DNA of 32,848 bases from an uncultured Robiginitomaculum sp. (GCA_938015875.1 CALLXE010000061.1:1-32848), one strand, 5' to 3'; shown: positions 1 to 8,360, counted from the first letter of the stretch. Made by a program: numbers and translations. Notes: generated by a model not told the origin, from the letters alone.

Positions 1-18
1 TTCAAAAAGCACGGTAAC

Positions 19-93
19 GCCGCGGTAGCTCAGGGGTAGAGCGCATCATTGGTAATGATGAGGTCGGGAGTTCAATTCTCCCTCGCGGCACCA
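19..93 (+). tRNA. tRNA-Thr (anticodon GGT)
   Basis: The cloverleaf can be folded by eye. The seven-base acceptor arm at 19-25 pairs with 83-89 (one G-T wobble), the discriminator is A90, and CCA is encoded at 91-93. The anticodon stem CATCA/TGATG encloses the loop TTGGTAA, giving anticodon GGT, which reads threonine ACC/ACU codons. The T arm contains GTTCAATTC. It lies upstream of murA with no integrase nearby, so there is no sign that it serves as an attachment site. Confidence 0.95.
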
Positions 94-200
94 CCGGTTC
101 CCAATTTTATCATTGTCTTGATCTGAGCGGGCCCCGGTTGACGCTTGAGCTTGGCAATCGTTCCCTTGAAGCGCAGTGCGCTATGTCATAGACAGACGTC

Positions 201-335
201 ATGAATGAAAAGCCGAAATCATCCAAACAGATTGCCAAAGAGCGCGAAGCCGAGCGCAGGGCCAAAGCTCTTGCCGGCAGTTTGCGCGACAATCTTCGCC
301 GCCGTAAGCAAGCCTTGAAGCCGGCTGAAAAGTAA
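201..335 (+). CDS. Small basic conserved protein upstream of murA (44 aa)
   Basis: This is a 44-residue reading frame starting with ATG at 201. The protein is very rich in Lys, Arg, Ala and Glu and is probably one long helix; its C-terminal half reads LAGSLRDNLRRRKQ. I recall similar tiny basic proteins with a 'LRxNLxRRK' core beside murA in other alphaproteobacteria, but I know no function for them. There is no signal peptide or membrane segment. No strong Shine-Dalgarno is visible in front of the ATG. It reads in the same direction as murA, 115 bases upstream, so it may share transcripts with it. The call rests on the recalled motif and on gene position. Confidence 0.6.
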   Translation: MNEKPKSSKQIAKEREAERRAKALAGSLRDNLRRRKQALKPAEK

Positions 336-450
336 GCTGTTTTTTTGCGGCGCTGCAACTGCCTTGATTAAGTCTGACAAAGCGCGCATTTTTGCCTAAG
401 ACTGTCTTTAGACGAGTCGCTGTCGTAAAGCGCAGGAAAGACAGAACATT

Positions 451-1716
451 ATGGATAAAATAGTCATTACGGGCGGCGCGCCGCTTAAAGGCGAAATCAC
501 GATCAGCGGTGCAAAAAACTCGGCCATTAAATTGATGGTCTTGCCATTGCTGACCGATCAACCGGTCGAATTGACCAATATGCCGAATTTGCGTGACACG
601 CGCTCTATGGCCGGGCTTCTGAAACATCTGGGGGTAACGGTTGAAGAGGGGCCCGGGCCGCGCATGTTCATGCATGCGCCTAAGCTGGCCTCTACTGAGG
701 CGCCTTATGACTTGGTTCGTAAAATGCGCGCGACGTTTAATGTGTTGGGCCCGCTTTTGGCCCGCGCGCATAAGGCGAAGGTCTCACTGCCCGGTGGCTG
801 CGCGATCGGTGCGCGGCCGGTGGATCTGCACCTCAAAGCGCTCGAAGCGATGGGGGCCAAGATTGACTTGGTCGAAGGCTACGTCGTTGCGACGGCCAAG
901 GGGGGGCTCAAGGGCGCGGATATCACCTTTCCGTTTATCTCTGTCGGCGCGACGGAGCACGCTATGCTTTCCGCCGTTTTAGCCAAGGGCGAGACGACGC
1001 TTAATAATGCAGCCCGCGAGCCGGAAATTATCGACTTGGCTAATGCGCTTAACTCTATGGGCGCGCGCATCACGGGGGCAGGGCGCTCTGAGATTAAGAT
1101 TGTCGGCGTGAAAACACTGTCGGGCGTCTCTCACAGCGTTGTGCCCGATCGGATTGAAGCAGGGACCTACGCTTTGGCGGCGGCGACGGCGGGCGGCTCT
1201 GTGCGCCTTGTAAACGTGCGCTCTGACCATTTGGGATCATTATGGCCACTGATTGCGCAGGCCGGCGCGAAAGTGACCATCGACGAGCACAGCGTTTTAA
1301 TTGAGCGTAATCCCAAGACCCGGCTGAAACCTGTTGATGTCGAGACGCAGGCTTATCCCGGTTTTCCGACTGATTTACAGGCGCAATTTATGGCGATGTG
1401 CTGCTTGGCGGATGGTGTCTCAATTATTCGCGAAAACATTTTTGAAAACCGATTCATGCATTGCCCCGAACTGGCGAGAATGGGCGCAGATATTAAAGTC
1501 ACCGGCAGAGAAGCGATTGTACGGGGCGTGAAAAAACTTCGCGGCGCGCCGGTGATGGCGACGGACCTTCGCGCGTCGGCGTCTTTGATTGCGGCCGGTC
1601 TGGCGGCTGAGGGAACGACCAATATATCCAGAGTTTACCATTTAGACCGGGGGTTTGAACATATAGAGGTGAAACTTGGCAATTGCGGTGCTAACATTAA
1701 ACGTGAAAAAGAATAA
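451..1716 (+). CDS. murA: UDP-N-acetylglucosamine 1-carboxyvinyltransferase MurA
   Basis: MurA transfers enolpyruvate from phosphoenolpyruvate to UDP-GlcNAc, the first committed step of peptidoglycan precursor synthesis in the cytoplasm. The 421-residue length is normal for the family. Visible motifs are the N-terminal SGAKNSA with Lys22 and the active-site loop [10 protein letters not shown] with the PEP-reactive cysteine at Cys117. This is the fosfomycin-sensitive form, because the Cys is not replaced by Asp. The C-terminal part contains [17 protein letters not shown], typical of EPT-family inside-out barrels. The ATG at 451 follows a GGAAAG stretch. DUF2948 and UPF0262 genes follow, as in many alphaproteobacteria, but hisD, which usually sits in this group, is absent. 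Confidence 0.97.
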   Translation: MDKIVITGGAPLKGEITISGAKNSAIKLMVLPLLTDQPVELTNMPNLRDTRSMAGLLKHLGVTVEEGPGPRMFMHAPKLASTEAPYDLVRKMRATFNVLGPLLARAHKAKVSLPGGCAIGARPVDLHLKALEAMGAKIDLVEGYVVATAKGGLKGADITFPFISVGATEHAMLSAVLAKGETTLNNAAREPEIIDLANALNSMGARITGAGRSEIKIVGVKTLSGVSHSVVPDRIEAGTYALAAATAGGSVRLVNVRSDHLGSLWPLIAQAGAKVTIDEHSVLIERNPKTRLKPVDVETQAYPGFPTDLQAQFMAMCCLADGVSIIRENIFENRFMHCPELARMGADIKVTGREAIVRGVKKLRGAPVMATDLRASASLIAAGLAAEGTTNISRVYHLDRGFEHIEVKLGNCGANIKREKE

Positions 1717-1737
1717 CGGATCGGGTAGCTTAAAAGC

Positions 1738-2175
1738 ATGACAAATACGTTGAAATGGCAGGCGGTGGATGCCGAAGATTTGGTGCTTTTGTCATCAGTT
1801 TTGCAAGATGGCATTGCGCCGGTCGGGCAGATTAAATTTGACTCTAAGGCGCGCACGCTCACGGTTATGCTGAACCGGTTTCGCTGGGAATTACCGGACT
1901 ACGGCAAAGGGCAGCGAGTCGCCTCTATACTGCGAATTGACGGCGTCTTGGACATTAAAGCCAAGGGCATAAATCGCGCTAATCCTGAGAGTCTCGCCGT
2001 TATTCTGTCACTTGAGTTTACCCCTGATGACGAACCGCCGGGCGGCGTACTGTCTCTGACCTTTGCCGGCGGCGGGGAAATTCGTATGCAAGCTGAGATG
2101 ATTGACATGATGCTTGCTGATATTGGCCCGGCGCGCTCGGCGCGCGCCCGTCCTGCTCACGATGAGGCAAGCTAA
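1738..2175 (+). CDS. DUF2948 family protein
   Basis: This 145-residue soluble protein begins LKWQAVDAEDLVLLSSVLQDGIAPVGQIKFD and contains a FRWE segment. These features match the alphaproteobacterial DUF2948 family, which normally lies directly downstream of murA. The family's biochemical function is unknown to me. There is no signal peptide or transmembrane segment. The gene starts 21 bases after the murA stop and ends 6 bases before the UPF0262 gene, so all three are likely co-transcribed. In related genomes hisD normally follows this gene; here it has been lost or moved. Confidence 0.85.
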   Translation: MTNTLKWQAVDAEDLVLLSSVLQDGIAPVGQIKFDSKARTLTVMLNRFRWELPDYGKGQRVASILRIDGVLDIKAKGINRANPESLAVILSLEFTPDDEPPGGVLSLTFAGGGEIRMQAEMIDMMLADIGPARSARARPAHDEAS

Positions 2176-2181
2176 GCCAAT

Positions 2182-2670
2182 ATGAGTGCTGATCAGTATA
2201 TTATCGAGCTGAATATAGATGAGGACAGTCTTCCGCCGGCGTCACCGGATATGGTGCATGAACGGCGCGTGGCAATATTTGATCTGCTGGAAGAAAATGT
2301 GTTTCATCCTGAGGGGTCTGAGGCCGGGCCATATCTGGTTACCCTGTCTTTACGTGACAATAAATTGATTATGGATATTGCCCGCAGTAACGGCGCTCCC
2401 CGTGATCCGGTTTCGTTCTCGCTGACGCCCTTTCGCCGGATCATTAAGGACTATTTTATGATCTGTGAGAGCTATCACAACGCCATCCGTACGGCTATGC
2501 CTGCGCAGATTGAGGCGATCGATATGGGTCGACGCGGCCTGCATAATGAAGGCTCGCGTATGCTGACAGATTCGTTGCGTAATAAAATTGAAGTAGATTT
2601 CCAAACCTCCCGCAGGCTGTTTACGCTTCTGTGCGCGCTGCATCGCCGCCAAGCAGGAGACGCAGGATGA
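2182..2670 (+). CDS. UPF0262 family protein
   Basis: This 162-residue protein is recognisable as UPF0262 by the central block SLTPFRRIIKDYFMICESYHNAIRTAMPAQIEAIDMGRRGLHNEGS and the C-terminal LRNKIEVDFQTSRRLFTLLCALH. The family is conserved in alphaproteobacteria, is soluble and has no assigned function. The stop TGA overlaps the ATG of the following phosphatase gene (ATGA at 2667-2670), indicating translational coupling. The short gap upstream places it in one transcript with murA and DUF2948. Confidence 0.9.
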   Translation: MSADQYIIELNIDEDSLPPASPDMVHERRVAIFDLLEENVFHPEGSEAGPYLVTLSLRDNKLIMDIARSNGAPRDPVSFSLTPFRRIIKDYFMICESYHNAIRTAMPAQIEAIDMGRRGLHNEGSRMLTDSLRNKIEVDFQTSRRLFTLLCALHRRQAGDAG

Positions 2671-3104
2671 GCGAGAGACTTCCGGCCTCAGTTTTGTTTG
2701 TGTGTTTTTTAAATTCCATTCGCTCGCCCATGGCTGAAGGCTTAATGAAGAAGCATTTTGGGCGTCAGGTCTACGTGCAGTCTTGCGGTGTTTCCAAAGG
2801 CGAGCTTGATGACATGATGGTTGCGGTGATGAAAGAGTCCGGCGTCGATATGAGCGGGCACACATCGCGAAGTTTGAGCGATCTTCAGGACAATTCCTTT
2901 GATACGGTGATTGCGTTTACAGACGATGCCGGCGAGTCGGCGCGCGCTATATTTGGCGATTCCGATACAGAGATTTTAGTCTGGCCAACTCCGGACCCCA
3001 CCTCCGGCGAGCTTGATGTGCGCGCTATGATGAATAATTATCGCAGCGTCCGCAGCTTTATTGAAAATCGCCTTCTGGCGCGTTACGGCGTGCCTGCTGC
3101 TTAA
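2667..3104 (+). CDS. Low-molecular-weight phosphotyrosine phosphatase-like protein
   Basis: The frame encodes 145 residues from the ATG at 2667, chosen because it overlaps the UPF0262 stop and is preceded by a GCAGGAG ribosome-binding sequence. The N-terminus VLFVCFLNSIRSPMAEGL holds the CX5R phosphate-binding loop (Cys13 to Arg19). Further on, WPTPDPTSG supplies the Asp-Pro expected for the general acid. The fold is shared by LMW tyrosine phosphatases and arsenate reductases. In this neighbourhood the family member is a conserved housekeeping gene of unknown substrate, so an arsenic role is not implied. infA commonly follows it in relatives but is not here. Confidence 0.87.
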   Translation: MSERLPASVLFVCFLNSIRSPMAEGLMKKHFGRQVYVQSCGVSKGELDDMMVAVMKESGVDMSGHTSRSLSDLQDNSFDTVIAFTDDAGESARAIFGDSDTEILVWPTPDPTSGELDVRAMMNNYRSVRSFIENRLLARYGVPAA

Positions 3105-3126
3105 CTCAACCAAAGGACTGATTACC

Positions 3127-3531
3127 ATGACACCTCGGATTGCGCTCCCCAAAGCTCTTTTTATATTGCGTATTTCAATCGCACTTTTCCTGTTGCCGTG
3201 GATTATCGAAAAATTCACACAGCCGGAAGTAACGGCTAAAATATTTGCGGCGTTTTACTTTGTTGATAATCTCCCTGTGGTTGCAAGCTATGCCATAGGC
3301 GCCCTTTGGTTGGTGCTTTGGCTGGCCTTTATTGCGGGTTTTAAAAAGCAGATCAGCTACGGCTTGGTGATGGTTTTGCATGGCGCCGGAACGTTGACGA
3401 CAATCCCAAAACTGCTGCCTTGGCTGGACAGTCATAACCATTTGTTCTTGGCGGCCATTCCGACTTTGGGGGCGATGGTTGCGCTCTATATGCTGCGCAA
3501 TCACGATCAACTGTTTACTGCCGACAAATAA
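3127..3531 (+). CDS. Small integral membrane protein, DoxX-like
   Basis: This 134-residue protein has about four hydrophobic helices: residues 9-27, a weaker one at 46-66, 70-92 and 105-122. The size and layout resemble DoxX-type inner-membrane proteins, including an N-terminal LRISIALFLLPWIIEKF stretch. I cannot identify a specific family with certainty or state a substrate. The ATG at 3127 follows AAAGGAC with good spacing; a longer in-frame start at 3061 would overlap the phosphatase gene and lacks a site. A hairpin begins a few bases after the stop. Confidence 0.7.
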   Translation: MTPRIALPKALFILRISIALFLLPWIIEKFTQPEVTAKIFAAFYFVDNLPVVASYAIGALWLVLWLAFIAGFKKQISYGLVMVLHGAGTLTTIPKLLPWLDSHNHLFLAAIPTLGAMVALYMLRNHDQLFTADK

Positions 3532-3538
3532 ATTTGGC

Positions 3539-3585
3539 GGCCGATCATTGCGCTCGACGGGATAAGACGAGAACAGTGATCGGCC
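3539..3585. repeat. Long inverted repeat / hairpin after the DoxX-like gene
   Basis: The left arm GGCCGATCATTG (3539-3550) pairs with CAGTGATCGGCC (3574-3585), 12 pairs with one G-U. Inside, CTCG and CGAG can form a further short stem. It begins 7 bases after the upstream stop codon. No uridine run follows, so it is either an mRNA 3'-end stabilising or processing structure or a Rho-type end, and not a textbook intrinsic terminator. Confidence 0.65.
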
Positions 3586-3727
3586 CACCGTTATGTCATA
3601 GCAGCACAGGCGTGGGGTAGGGCTGCTAAGCCATGTGCGGGGCCGGGATAAAGCCCGCTGCACTCACCCTGTATACATGTTAATATATTAAATGAAAGTT
3701 TAAGTTGCATTTTTAGTTTAAATCAAG

Positions 3728-3778
3728 TTAATGCAGCTTTATGAAAGCCAAAACGAGGGATGCGTCGTAACAATGCAT
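3728..3778 (-). CDS. Possible 16-aa micro-ORF with strong Shine-Dalgarno
   Basis: On the minus strand an excellent ribosome-binding sequence, GGGGAGGAAG, lies seven bases (measured from GGAGG) before an ATG at 3778. The frame encodes MHCYDASLVLAFIKLH and stops with TAA. It sits in an AT-rich stretch between two convergent gene ends, 43 bases downstream of the 80-aa membrane protein gene on the same strand. I recognise no family. The only support is the strength and spacing of the ribosome-binding site; it may equally be chance or a leader remnant. Confidence 0.25.
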   Translation of the reverse strand: MHCYDASLVLAFIKLH

Positions 3779-3821
3779 CAAGCTTCCTCCCCTATAGTTT
3801 GTCCCTGATTTTAAGGGTGAC

Positions 3822-4064
3822 TTAGCCGTTATTTTTATCGCGGCTTTTTTTTATCCCACGTTTCAATCTCTTGCGCAGAAGCCGTAAAAACGGATCATTA
3901 ATCCCGACAAATATCAGCAATGCAATGCCGTAGACAATGTGGACATCCTTTATCGCCATCCAAATCGCCAGGCCAATGACGACAGGATAATAAAGATAGG
4001 CCCTGATCATGCGCCAAAACACCCGAATGATTAAGGCCGGAGTTATGGAGGTTTTATCAACCAA
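3822..4064 (-). CDS. Small membrane protein of unknown function
   Basis: The frame encodes up to 80 residues with two hydrophobic stretches (about residues 24-37 and 42-56) followed by a very basic tail (RLLRKRLKRGIKKSRDK). This suggests a two-helix inner-membrane protein with a cytoplasmic C-terminus. The longest start is a TTG at 4064 that overlaps the stop of the SixA-like gene by eight bases, suggesting coupling. An internal ATG at 4013 would give a 63-residue product. Neither has a strong ribosome-binding sequence. I do not recognise the family. Confidence 0.55.
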   Translation of the reverse strand: MVDKTSITPALIIRVFWRMIRAYLYYPVVIGLAIWMAIKDVHIVYGIALLIFVGINDPFLRLLRKRLKRGIKKSRDKNNG

Positions 4065-4557
4065 GTAAATCTCGGGGCAGTATCATCTCTTTAAAAACCC
4101 AACTTTGGTTCGACAGCCAATCCGGAGCGTCTTTTTTGCGTTCTAAGACAAGGCAGGCTCCTGTCGGGAAGTCATGAGGGAAACCTGTGAAATACTCAAA
4201 TAATGCTGACCACCCCGGATTGTGGCCCAGCCACATCAGGGTCTCAATATTACCGGGCTCGCCTAAGCTTGCTGCCGTATCCAAAGCCGTCTGCGCGCTC
4301 GCATGATAAAATGAACTGCTGTGCAGAACCGTTTGCGCGCCGGGAATGGCGCGGATGAGCAATGTAGCCGTTTCGCGGGTGCGCTGCGCGTCGGATGACC
4401 AAATCAGCTGCGGCGCAATGCTTTTTGCCGTGAGCACTTTACCGATGGCTTCGGCAGACCTTCGCCCGCGCTTATTCAGGGGGCGTTCGTGGTCGGTCTG
4501 CGCCGGATCATCCCATGACGACTTAGCGTGCCGCATAATCAGGAGACGGCTGACCAT
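4057..4557 (-). CDS. SixA-like histidine phosphatase
   Basis: This 166-residue protein belongs to the histidine phosphatase (phosphoglycerate mutase-like) superfamily. LLIMRHAKSSWDD gives the RHG-type motif with catalytic His10, and WLGHNPGW gives the second catalytic histidine. DHERPLNKRGRRSAEAIGK and SSDAQRTRETA are typical of the SixA group, which in E. coli dephosphorylates phosphohistidine in phosphorelay or phosphotransferase proteins. The actual substrate here is not known. The ATG at 4557 begins just before the motif; a longer start at 4596 would run into erpA. It lies eight bases after erpA and probably shares its transcript. Confidence 0.85.
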   Translation of the reverse strand: MVSRLLIMRHAKSSWDDPAQTDHERPLNKRGRRSAEAIGKVLTAKSIAPQLIWSSDAQRTRETATLLIRAIPGAQTVLHSSSFYHASAQTALDTAASLGEPGNIETLMWLGHNPGWSALFEYFTGFPHDFPTGACLVLERKKDAPDWLSNQSWVFKEMILPRDLLG

Positions 4558-4565
4558 GGCCGGTG

Positions 4566-4910
4566 CTATATGGAAAAGCTGGTGCCGCAGCCGCAATTGG
4601 CCGTGGCGAGGGGGTTATGGATTTTAAACGCCGCGCCAATCAGTTCGTTGACGTAGTCGATCTCGCTGCCGGTTAAAAACTCAAGGCTGACCTCATCGAC
4701 CAGCACGCGCGCGCCGTCGCGTTCAATCACCAGATCATCAGGCTCGGGATTGTCTGCAAAGCCAAACTCGTATTGGAATCCGCTGCACCCGCCGCCATTA
4801 ACGGAGACACGCAGAAATTTGTCAAAACCTTCCTTGGCCATAATCGCATTGATCTTGGCCGCGGCAGAGGCCGATACGGTCACAGGTAAAGTCGTGGTCA
4901 TTTCACTCAT
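4566..4910 (-). CDS. erpA: Iron-sulfur cluster insertion protein ErpA (A-type carrier)
   Basis: This 114-residue A-type carrier receives Fe-S clusters from the assembly machinery and passes them to target apoproteins. The three cluster-binding cysteines are in place: Cys42 in NGGGCSGFQYEF, and Cys106 and Cys108 in NCGCGTSFSI at the C-terminus. The length is normal for ErpA/IscA. It is divergent from the dGTPase-like gene at 4990, a pairing common in alphaproteobacteria and the reason for choosing ErpA over IscA. The roughly 80 bases between the two starts must hold both promoters. Confidence 0.92.
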   Translation of the reverse strand: MSEMTTTLPVTVSASAAAKINAIMAKEGFDKFLRVSVNGGGCSGFQYEFGFADNPEPDDLVIERDGARVLVDEVSLEFLTGSEIDYVNELIGAAFKIHNPLATANCGCGTSFSI

Positions 4911-4989
4911 AGCGGTGTAGTCCTTGGCTTGCGTGAGTCTCTATATAGGCGCGCGCGATGAAATTGCAAAAGGCCAAAGGGCGCAGCAT

Positions 4990-6204
4990 ATGAAAAAACC
5001 GTCCGTTCAGTTTAATCCGGCCCTGCCGCGCGCTGTCTACGCTGTCGATCCTGCTAATGCTAAGGGCCGCCGCATCGGACAGCCCTCCACAAGCGAGCGC
5101 AGCCCGTTTCAGCGCGACAAAGACCGCATTATCCATTCGGGCGCGTTTCGCCGCCTGAAAGGTAAAACCCAAGTTTTTGTAGCTCATGAGGGCGATTATT
5201 ATCGCACCCGTCTGACCCATTCACTGGAAGTCGCGCAGATTGCCCGCTCGATTGCCCGGGTTTTGGGTTTGGATGAAGATTTAGCCGAATGCTTAGCCCT
5301 CGCGCATGATCTTGGCCATCCGCCGTTCGGACATTCCGGTGAAGACGCCCTCAAAGAGGTTATGGCGCCTTTTGGCGGGTTTGATCACAACGCACAAACT
5401 TTGCGCATCGTAGATTTGCTTGAGGGCCGTTATGCGCAGTTTGATGGCTTAAACTTGACGTGGGAAACCCTTGAGGGGATTGCCAAACATAACGGGCCGC
5501 TTTTGACAGAAACAGAAAAAGAGACGGACCTGCCTTGGGCGCTGCGGGCGCTGGATGATTGGCAACGATTAGAGTTGCACACCTTCGCCGGGGCGGAGGC
5601 GCAAGTCGCCGCGCTGGCCGATGATATTGCCTATAACAACCACGATTTGGATGACGGCCTGCGCGCCGGGCTGTTCACTATTGCCGATATTGAAGCAAAA
5701 GTTCCTCTGGTTAAAGAGACCTTTGATGATGTGCGCGCGCGCTACCCGGGCATTACCGAAGACCGCCTTATCCACGAAGCCGTTCGGGATTTGATCGGCT
5801 ATATGGTGGGGGATGTTTTAAAAGAATCTCGCGCCCGTTTGGAAAAATACGCGCCGCAAAGCGCCGCTGAAGTCCGTGCGCTTAACGTGCCTGTTATTTC
5901 ATTTTCGAACGGATTTAAAGAGCGGGAAAAGCCGATGCGAGCCTTTCTTTTCAAGAACATGTACCGACATTATAAAGTAAACCGTATGATGGGGCAGGCC
6001 GCCCGTGTGGTCAAAGAATTGTTCGAATTATTCATCAACGATCCGAACCTGCTTCCTACAGAAATGCAAGAGCGCTGCGATGGCCCGGGCGGACAAAAAA
6101 CCGCCCGCATTGTCTGTGATTACATCGCCGGAATGACCGATCAGTACGCCGTAAATATGCACAGAAAACTGTTCAGCGTGACGGGGTATTTAGGCGGCGG
6201 ATGA
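4990..6204 (+). CDS. Deoxyguanosinetriphosphate triphosphohydrolase-like protein (HD domain)
   Basis: This HD-superfamily enzyme is of the dGTPase-like type that hydrolyses dNTPs to nucleosides and triphosphate. From the ATG at 4990 the protein has 404 residues. The N-terminus has the family block RSPFQRDKDRIIHSGAFRRLKGKTQVF. The metal-binding HD motif is visible as THSLEV (His77) and LAHDLGHPPFGH (His106, Asp107), and DDIAYNNHDLDDG supplies the distal Asp. The earlier in-frame TTG at 4924 lies in the erpA promoter region and adds no family sequence. argS often follows in relatives; here a histidine kinase on the opposite strand follows. Confidence 0.92.
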   Translation: MKKPSVQFNPALPRAVYAVDPANAKGRRIGQPSTSERSPFQRDKDRIIHSGAFRRLKGKTQVFVAHEGDYYRTRLTHSLEVAQIARSIARVLGLDEDLAECLALAHDLGHPPFGHSGEDALKEVMAPFGGFDHNAQTLRIVDLLEGRYAQFDGLNLTWETLEGIAKHNGPLLTETEKETDLPWALRALDDWQRLELHTFAGAEAQVAALADDIAYNNHDLDDGLRAGLFTIADIEAKVPLVKETFDDVRARYPGITEDRLIHEAVRDLIGYMVGDVLKESRARLEKYAPQSAAEVRALNVPVISFSNGFKEREKPMRAFLFKNMYRHYKVNRMMGQAARVVKELFELFINDPNLLPTEMQERCDGPGGQKTARIVCDYIAGMTDQYAVNMHRKLFSVTGYLGGG

Positions 6205-6290
6205 TAGGTGATTAAAACTCGAATTATATCATCCGGTCTGTCAGCAGTAAAAATGTAAGCGTCCCTGCTTAAATTTCGTTCTTGGAAAAT

Positions 6291-8360
6291 CTATTTGGTC
6301 AACCAAATCTCGAGCGCTTTGTGCAAATCCTTTTTAGATATGGGTTTGCCCAAATAACCGTCGAACCCGGCCTCAAGAAACTCTTCTCTTTCACCCTTCA
6401 GGGCGTGGGCGGTAATCGCTATGACCGGGGTTTTCTTTTTATCGGTTTCGGCGCTTCTTATTGCGTTCATGGCTTCAAAGCCATCCATTACCGGCATAGA
6501 TATATCCATCAGAACTAAATCATAATTGTGAGTTTGATGCAGCTTGCAGGCAATCTCCCCGTTATCAGCAATGTCGAGATGGTGACCGAGAGGCTCCAGC
6601 ATTTTCTGTATAACGATTTGGTTCGTTCTATCGTCTTCGGCAATCAATATGCGCTTCTTTTTTTCGTTAAACATCACAGTGTCATCGGTCGAATCAGATT
6701 CAGGTTTCGTTTCAAAAGCATCTTCTTGAGCATTTAATTTGGCCGAAAGTGCAAGCGCATTCGGTTCCAGTGTTTTACCGATGACCGAACGCAAGTGAGA
6801 CATTCGAACAGGCTTTTGATAGTACATGCAATTTTCAAAGCTTGAAAACTTGTTTTTCAATCCGTCATCCATCACTGAGGACAAAACCATGATTTTCAGT
6901 CCATCAAATGGGGCTTTTTTTCGTAAGGCGCTGACCAAGCTGTAGCCATCAATTTCGGGCATCTGATAATCCGTAATCATCAAATCATAATGACTGTTAT
7001 TGAGCCTCATTTGCTTGATTTTTTGTATCGCCTCTCTTGCCGAACCGGCTTTATCAGGCTCAACGCCCAAACTTTTTAGCAGAGCAGCCAGAACGGTTAT
7101 GTTTTGGGAGAGATCATCAACAATAAGGACTTTACTGCCTGCCAAGAGATTTGCGAATGCGCCGTATTGGTGGCGTGTTTTCACGTCCGAAATGGCGCCG
7201 CCTGTCTCAAGCTTTGTGCGTACAAAAACGGTTGTACCTTTTCCCGGTTTTGATTCTGCTCTGATGGACCCGTCCATGGCCTGAACAAGACTTTTTGTAA
7301 GAGACAAGCCCAAGCCTGTACCGCCGAACAGGCGGGTCGTCGTTCCGTCCGCTTGCGTGAACTCGTCAAAAATACTCTCAAGAGCGTCTCCGGATATTCC
7401 AATTCCTGTGTCGCGGATGGATATGTCGATGTCGGCTACGCCGTCAGTCTCGGTAATCAGGACTTTTAATAATACGAATCCCGATGATGTGAACTTAATT
7501 GCATTGCCGACCAGATTGATCATGATCTGCCGGATGCGCCCTATGTCTCCGATCAGGAGCCGACCTCCGGGGTTTTGATAGTCGAGTATCAACTCGATCC
7601 CTTTTTGATTTGCAGATACGCCCAGCAGGGCGATAACGTCTTCTGTTGCGTCCTCTAAATCAAAAGGAAGGTTTTCCAGTATCAATTTCCCGGCTTCAAC
7701 TTTTGAAAAGTCCAAAATGTCATTGATAATCGTTATGAGCGCGTCGCCGGACCGTAAAATGATATTAACGCACTCTGTCTGCGTCTCATTTAGTGTTGTG
7801 CCTTGTAAGACCTGGGCCATACCAATAACGCCATTCATGGGCGTTCTGATTTCGTGACTCATATTTGCTAAGAATTCTGATTTAGCTTTTGAGGCGAGAA
7901 TGGCTTTTTCTTTTGCGTTCTTAAGGTCGTTAATATCAATGCGGATCCCGATGTATGTGTCATCTTCGGCGTAATATTTATTTATGGAATGCCACCAACC
8001 TGCGCCGTCGTCATATTCATCAAACACGCTGTCGGTGTGGTATATCTTGATGCGTTCATTCACCCATGCATCTACGTCTTTGTCATATAGTAATTCGGTA
8101 AGTGTCGCATCTATTGAGCCGTCATCAATCTTCAAACCCGTATTTACGATATGGGTGGCTCTGACATAATCCTGAAGTTTTAGACCTGGCTTCAGAATCT
8201 CCGAAATTTCAGGGCCAATATAACCGTGGAAGCTTTTATTCGCCGCGAGCAAAACGCCGGCTTTAAATGTGATCACAGCAATCGGAAGGCTTTCTAAAAG
8301 CTGATTTAGTGTATTGTCTTTGTCCGATGAAGGATTGTTTTTTCCCGGTAAAGAAGACAT
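6291..8360 (-). CDS. PAS hybrid sensor histidine kinase with two receiver domains
   Basis: This is a cytoplasmic hybrid kinase without transmembrane segments. Numbered from an upstream GTG at 8375, residues 20-155 form a PAS-like sensor region. HisKA follows, with the phosphoacceptor His174 in SHEIRTPMNG. The HATPase domain has the N box (Asn291), DTGIGIS (322-328) and GGTGLGLS (351-358). A first receiver domain has Asp469 (ITDYQMPEIDG) and Lys521; a second has Asp624 (LMDISMPVMDG) and Lys677. I chose the ATG at 8360 (689 aa) because GGGGG lies just upstream; the GTG at 8375 lacks such a site. No Hpt domain or partner regulator is encoded nearby, so it is an orphan whose output is unknown. 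Its convergent neighbour is the dGTPase-like gene. Confidence 0.93.
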   Translation of the reverse strand: MSSLPGKNNPSSDKDNTLNQLLESLPIAVITFKAGVLLAANKSFHGYIGPEISEILKPGLKLQDYVRATHIVNTGLKIDDGSIDATLTELLYDKDVDAWVNERIKIYHTDSVFDEYDDGAGWWHSINKYYAEDDTYIGIRIDINDLKNAKEKAILASKAKSEFLANMSHEIRTPMNGVIGMAQVLQGTTLNETQTECVNIILRSGDALITIINDILDFSKVEAGKLILENLPFDLEDATEDVIALLGVSANQKGIELILDYQNPGGRLLIGDIGRIRQIMINLVGNAIKFTSSGFVLLKVLITETDGVADIDISIRDTGIGISGDALESIFDEFTQADGTTTRLFGGTGLGLSLTKSLVQAMDGSIRAESKPGKGTTVFVRTKLETGGAISDVKTRHQYGAFANLLAGSKVLIVDDLSQNITVLAALLKSLGVEPDKAGSAREAIQKIKQMRLNNSHYDLMITDYQMPEIDGYSLVSALRKKAPFDGLKIMVLSSVMDDGLKNKFSSFENCMYYQKPVRMSHLRSVIGKTLEPNALALSAKLNAQEDAFETKPESDSTDDTVMFNEKKKRILIAEDDRTNQIVIQKMLEPLGHHLDIADNGEIACKLHQTHNYDLVLMDISMPVMDGFEAMNAIRSAETDKKKTPVIAITAHALKGEREEFLEAGFDGYLGKPISKKDLHKALEIWLTK

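Noticed and set aside
19-93. tRNA-Thr as an integration site for a mobile island.
   Set aside because: No integrase, no repeated tRNA 3' end and only conserved housekeeping genes follow.
2667-3104. Arsenate reductase (ArsC) as the function of the phosphatase-like gene.
   Set aside because: The CX5R loop is shared, but the gene sits in a conserved housekeeping cluster and no other arsenic-resistance gene is near.
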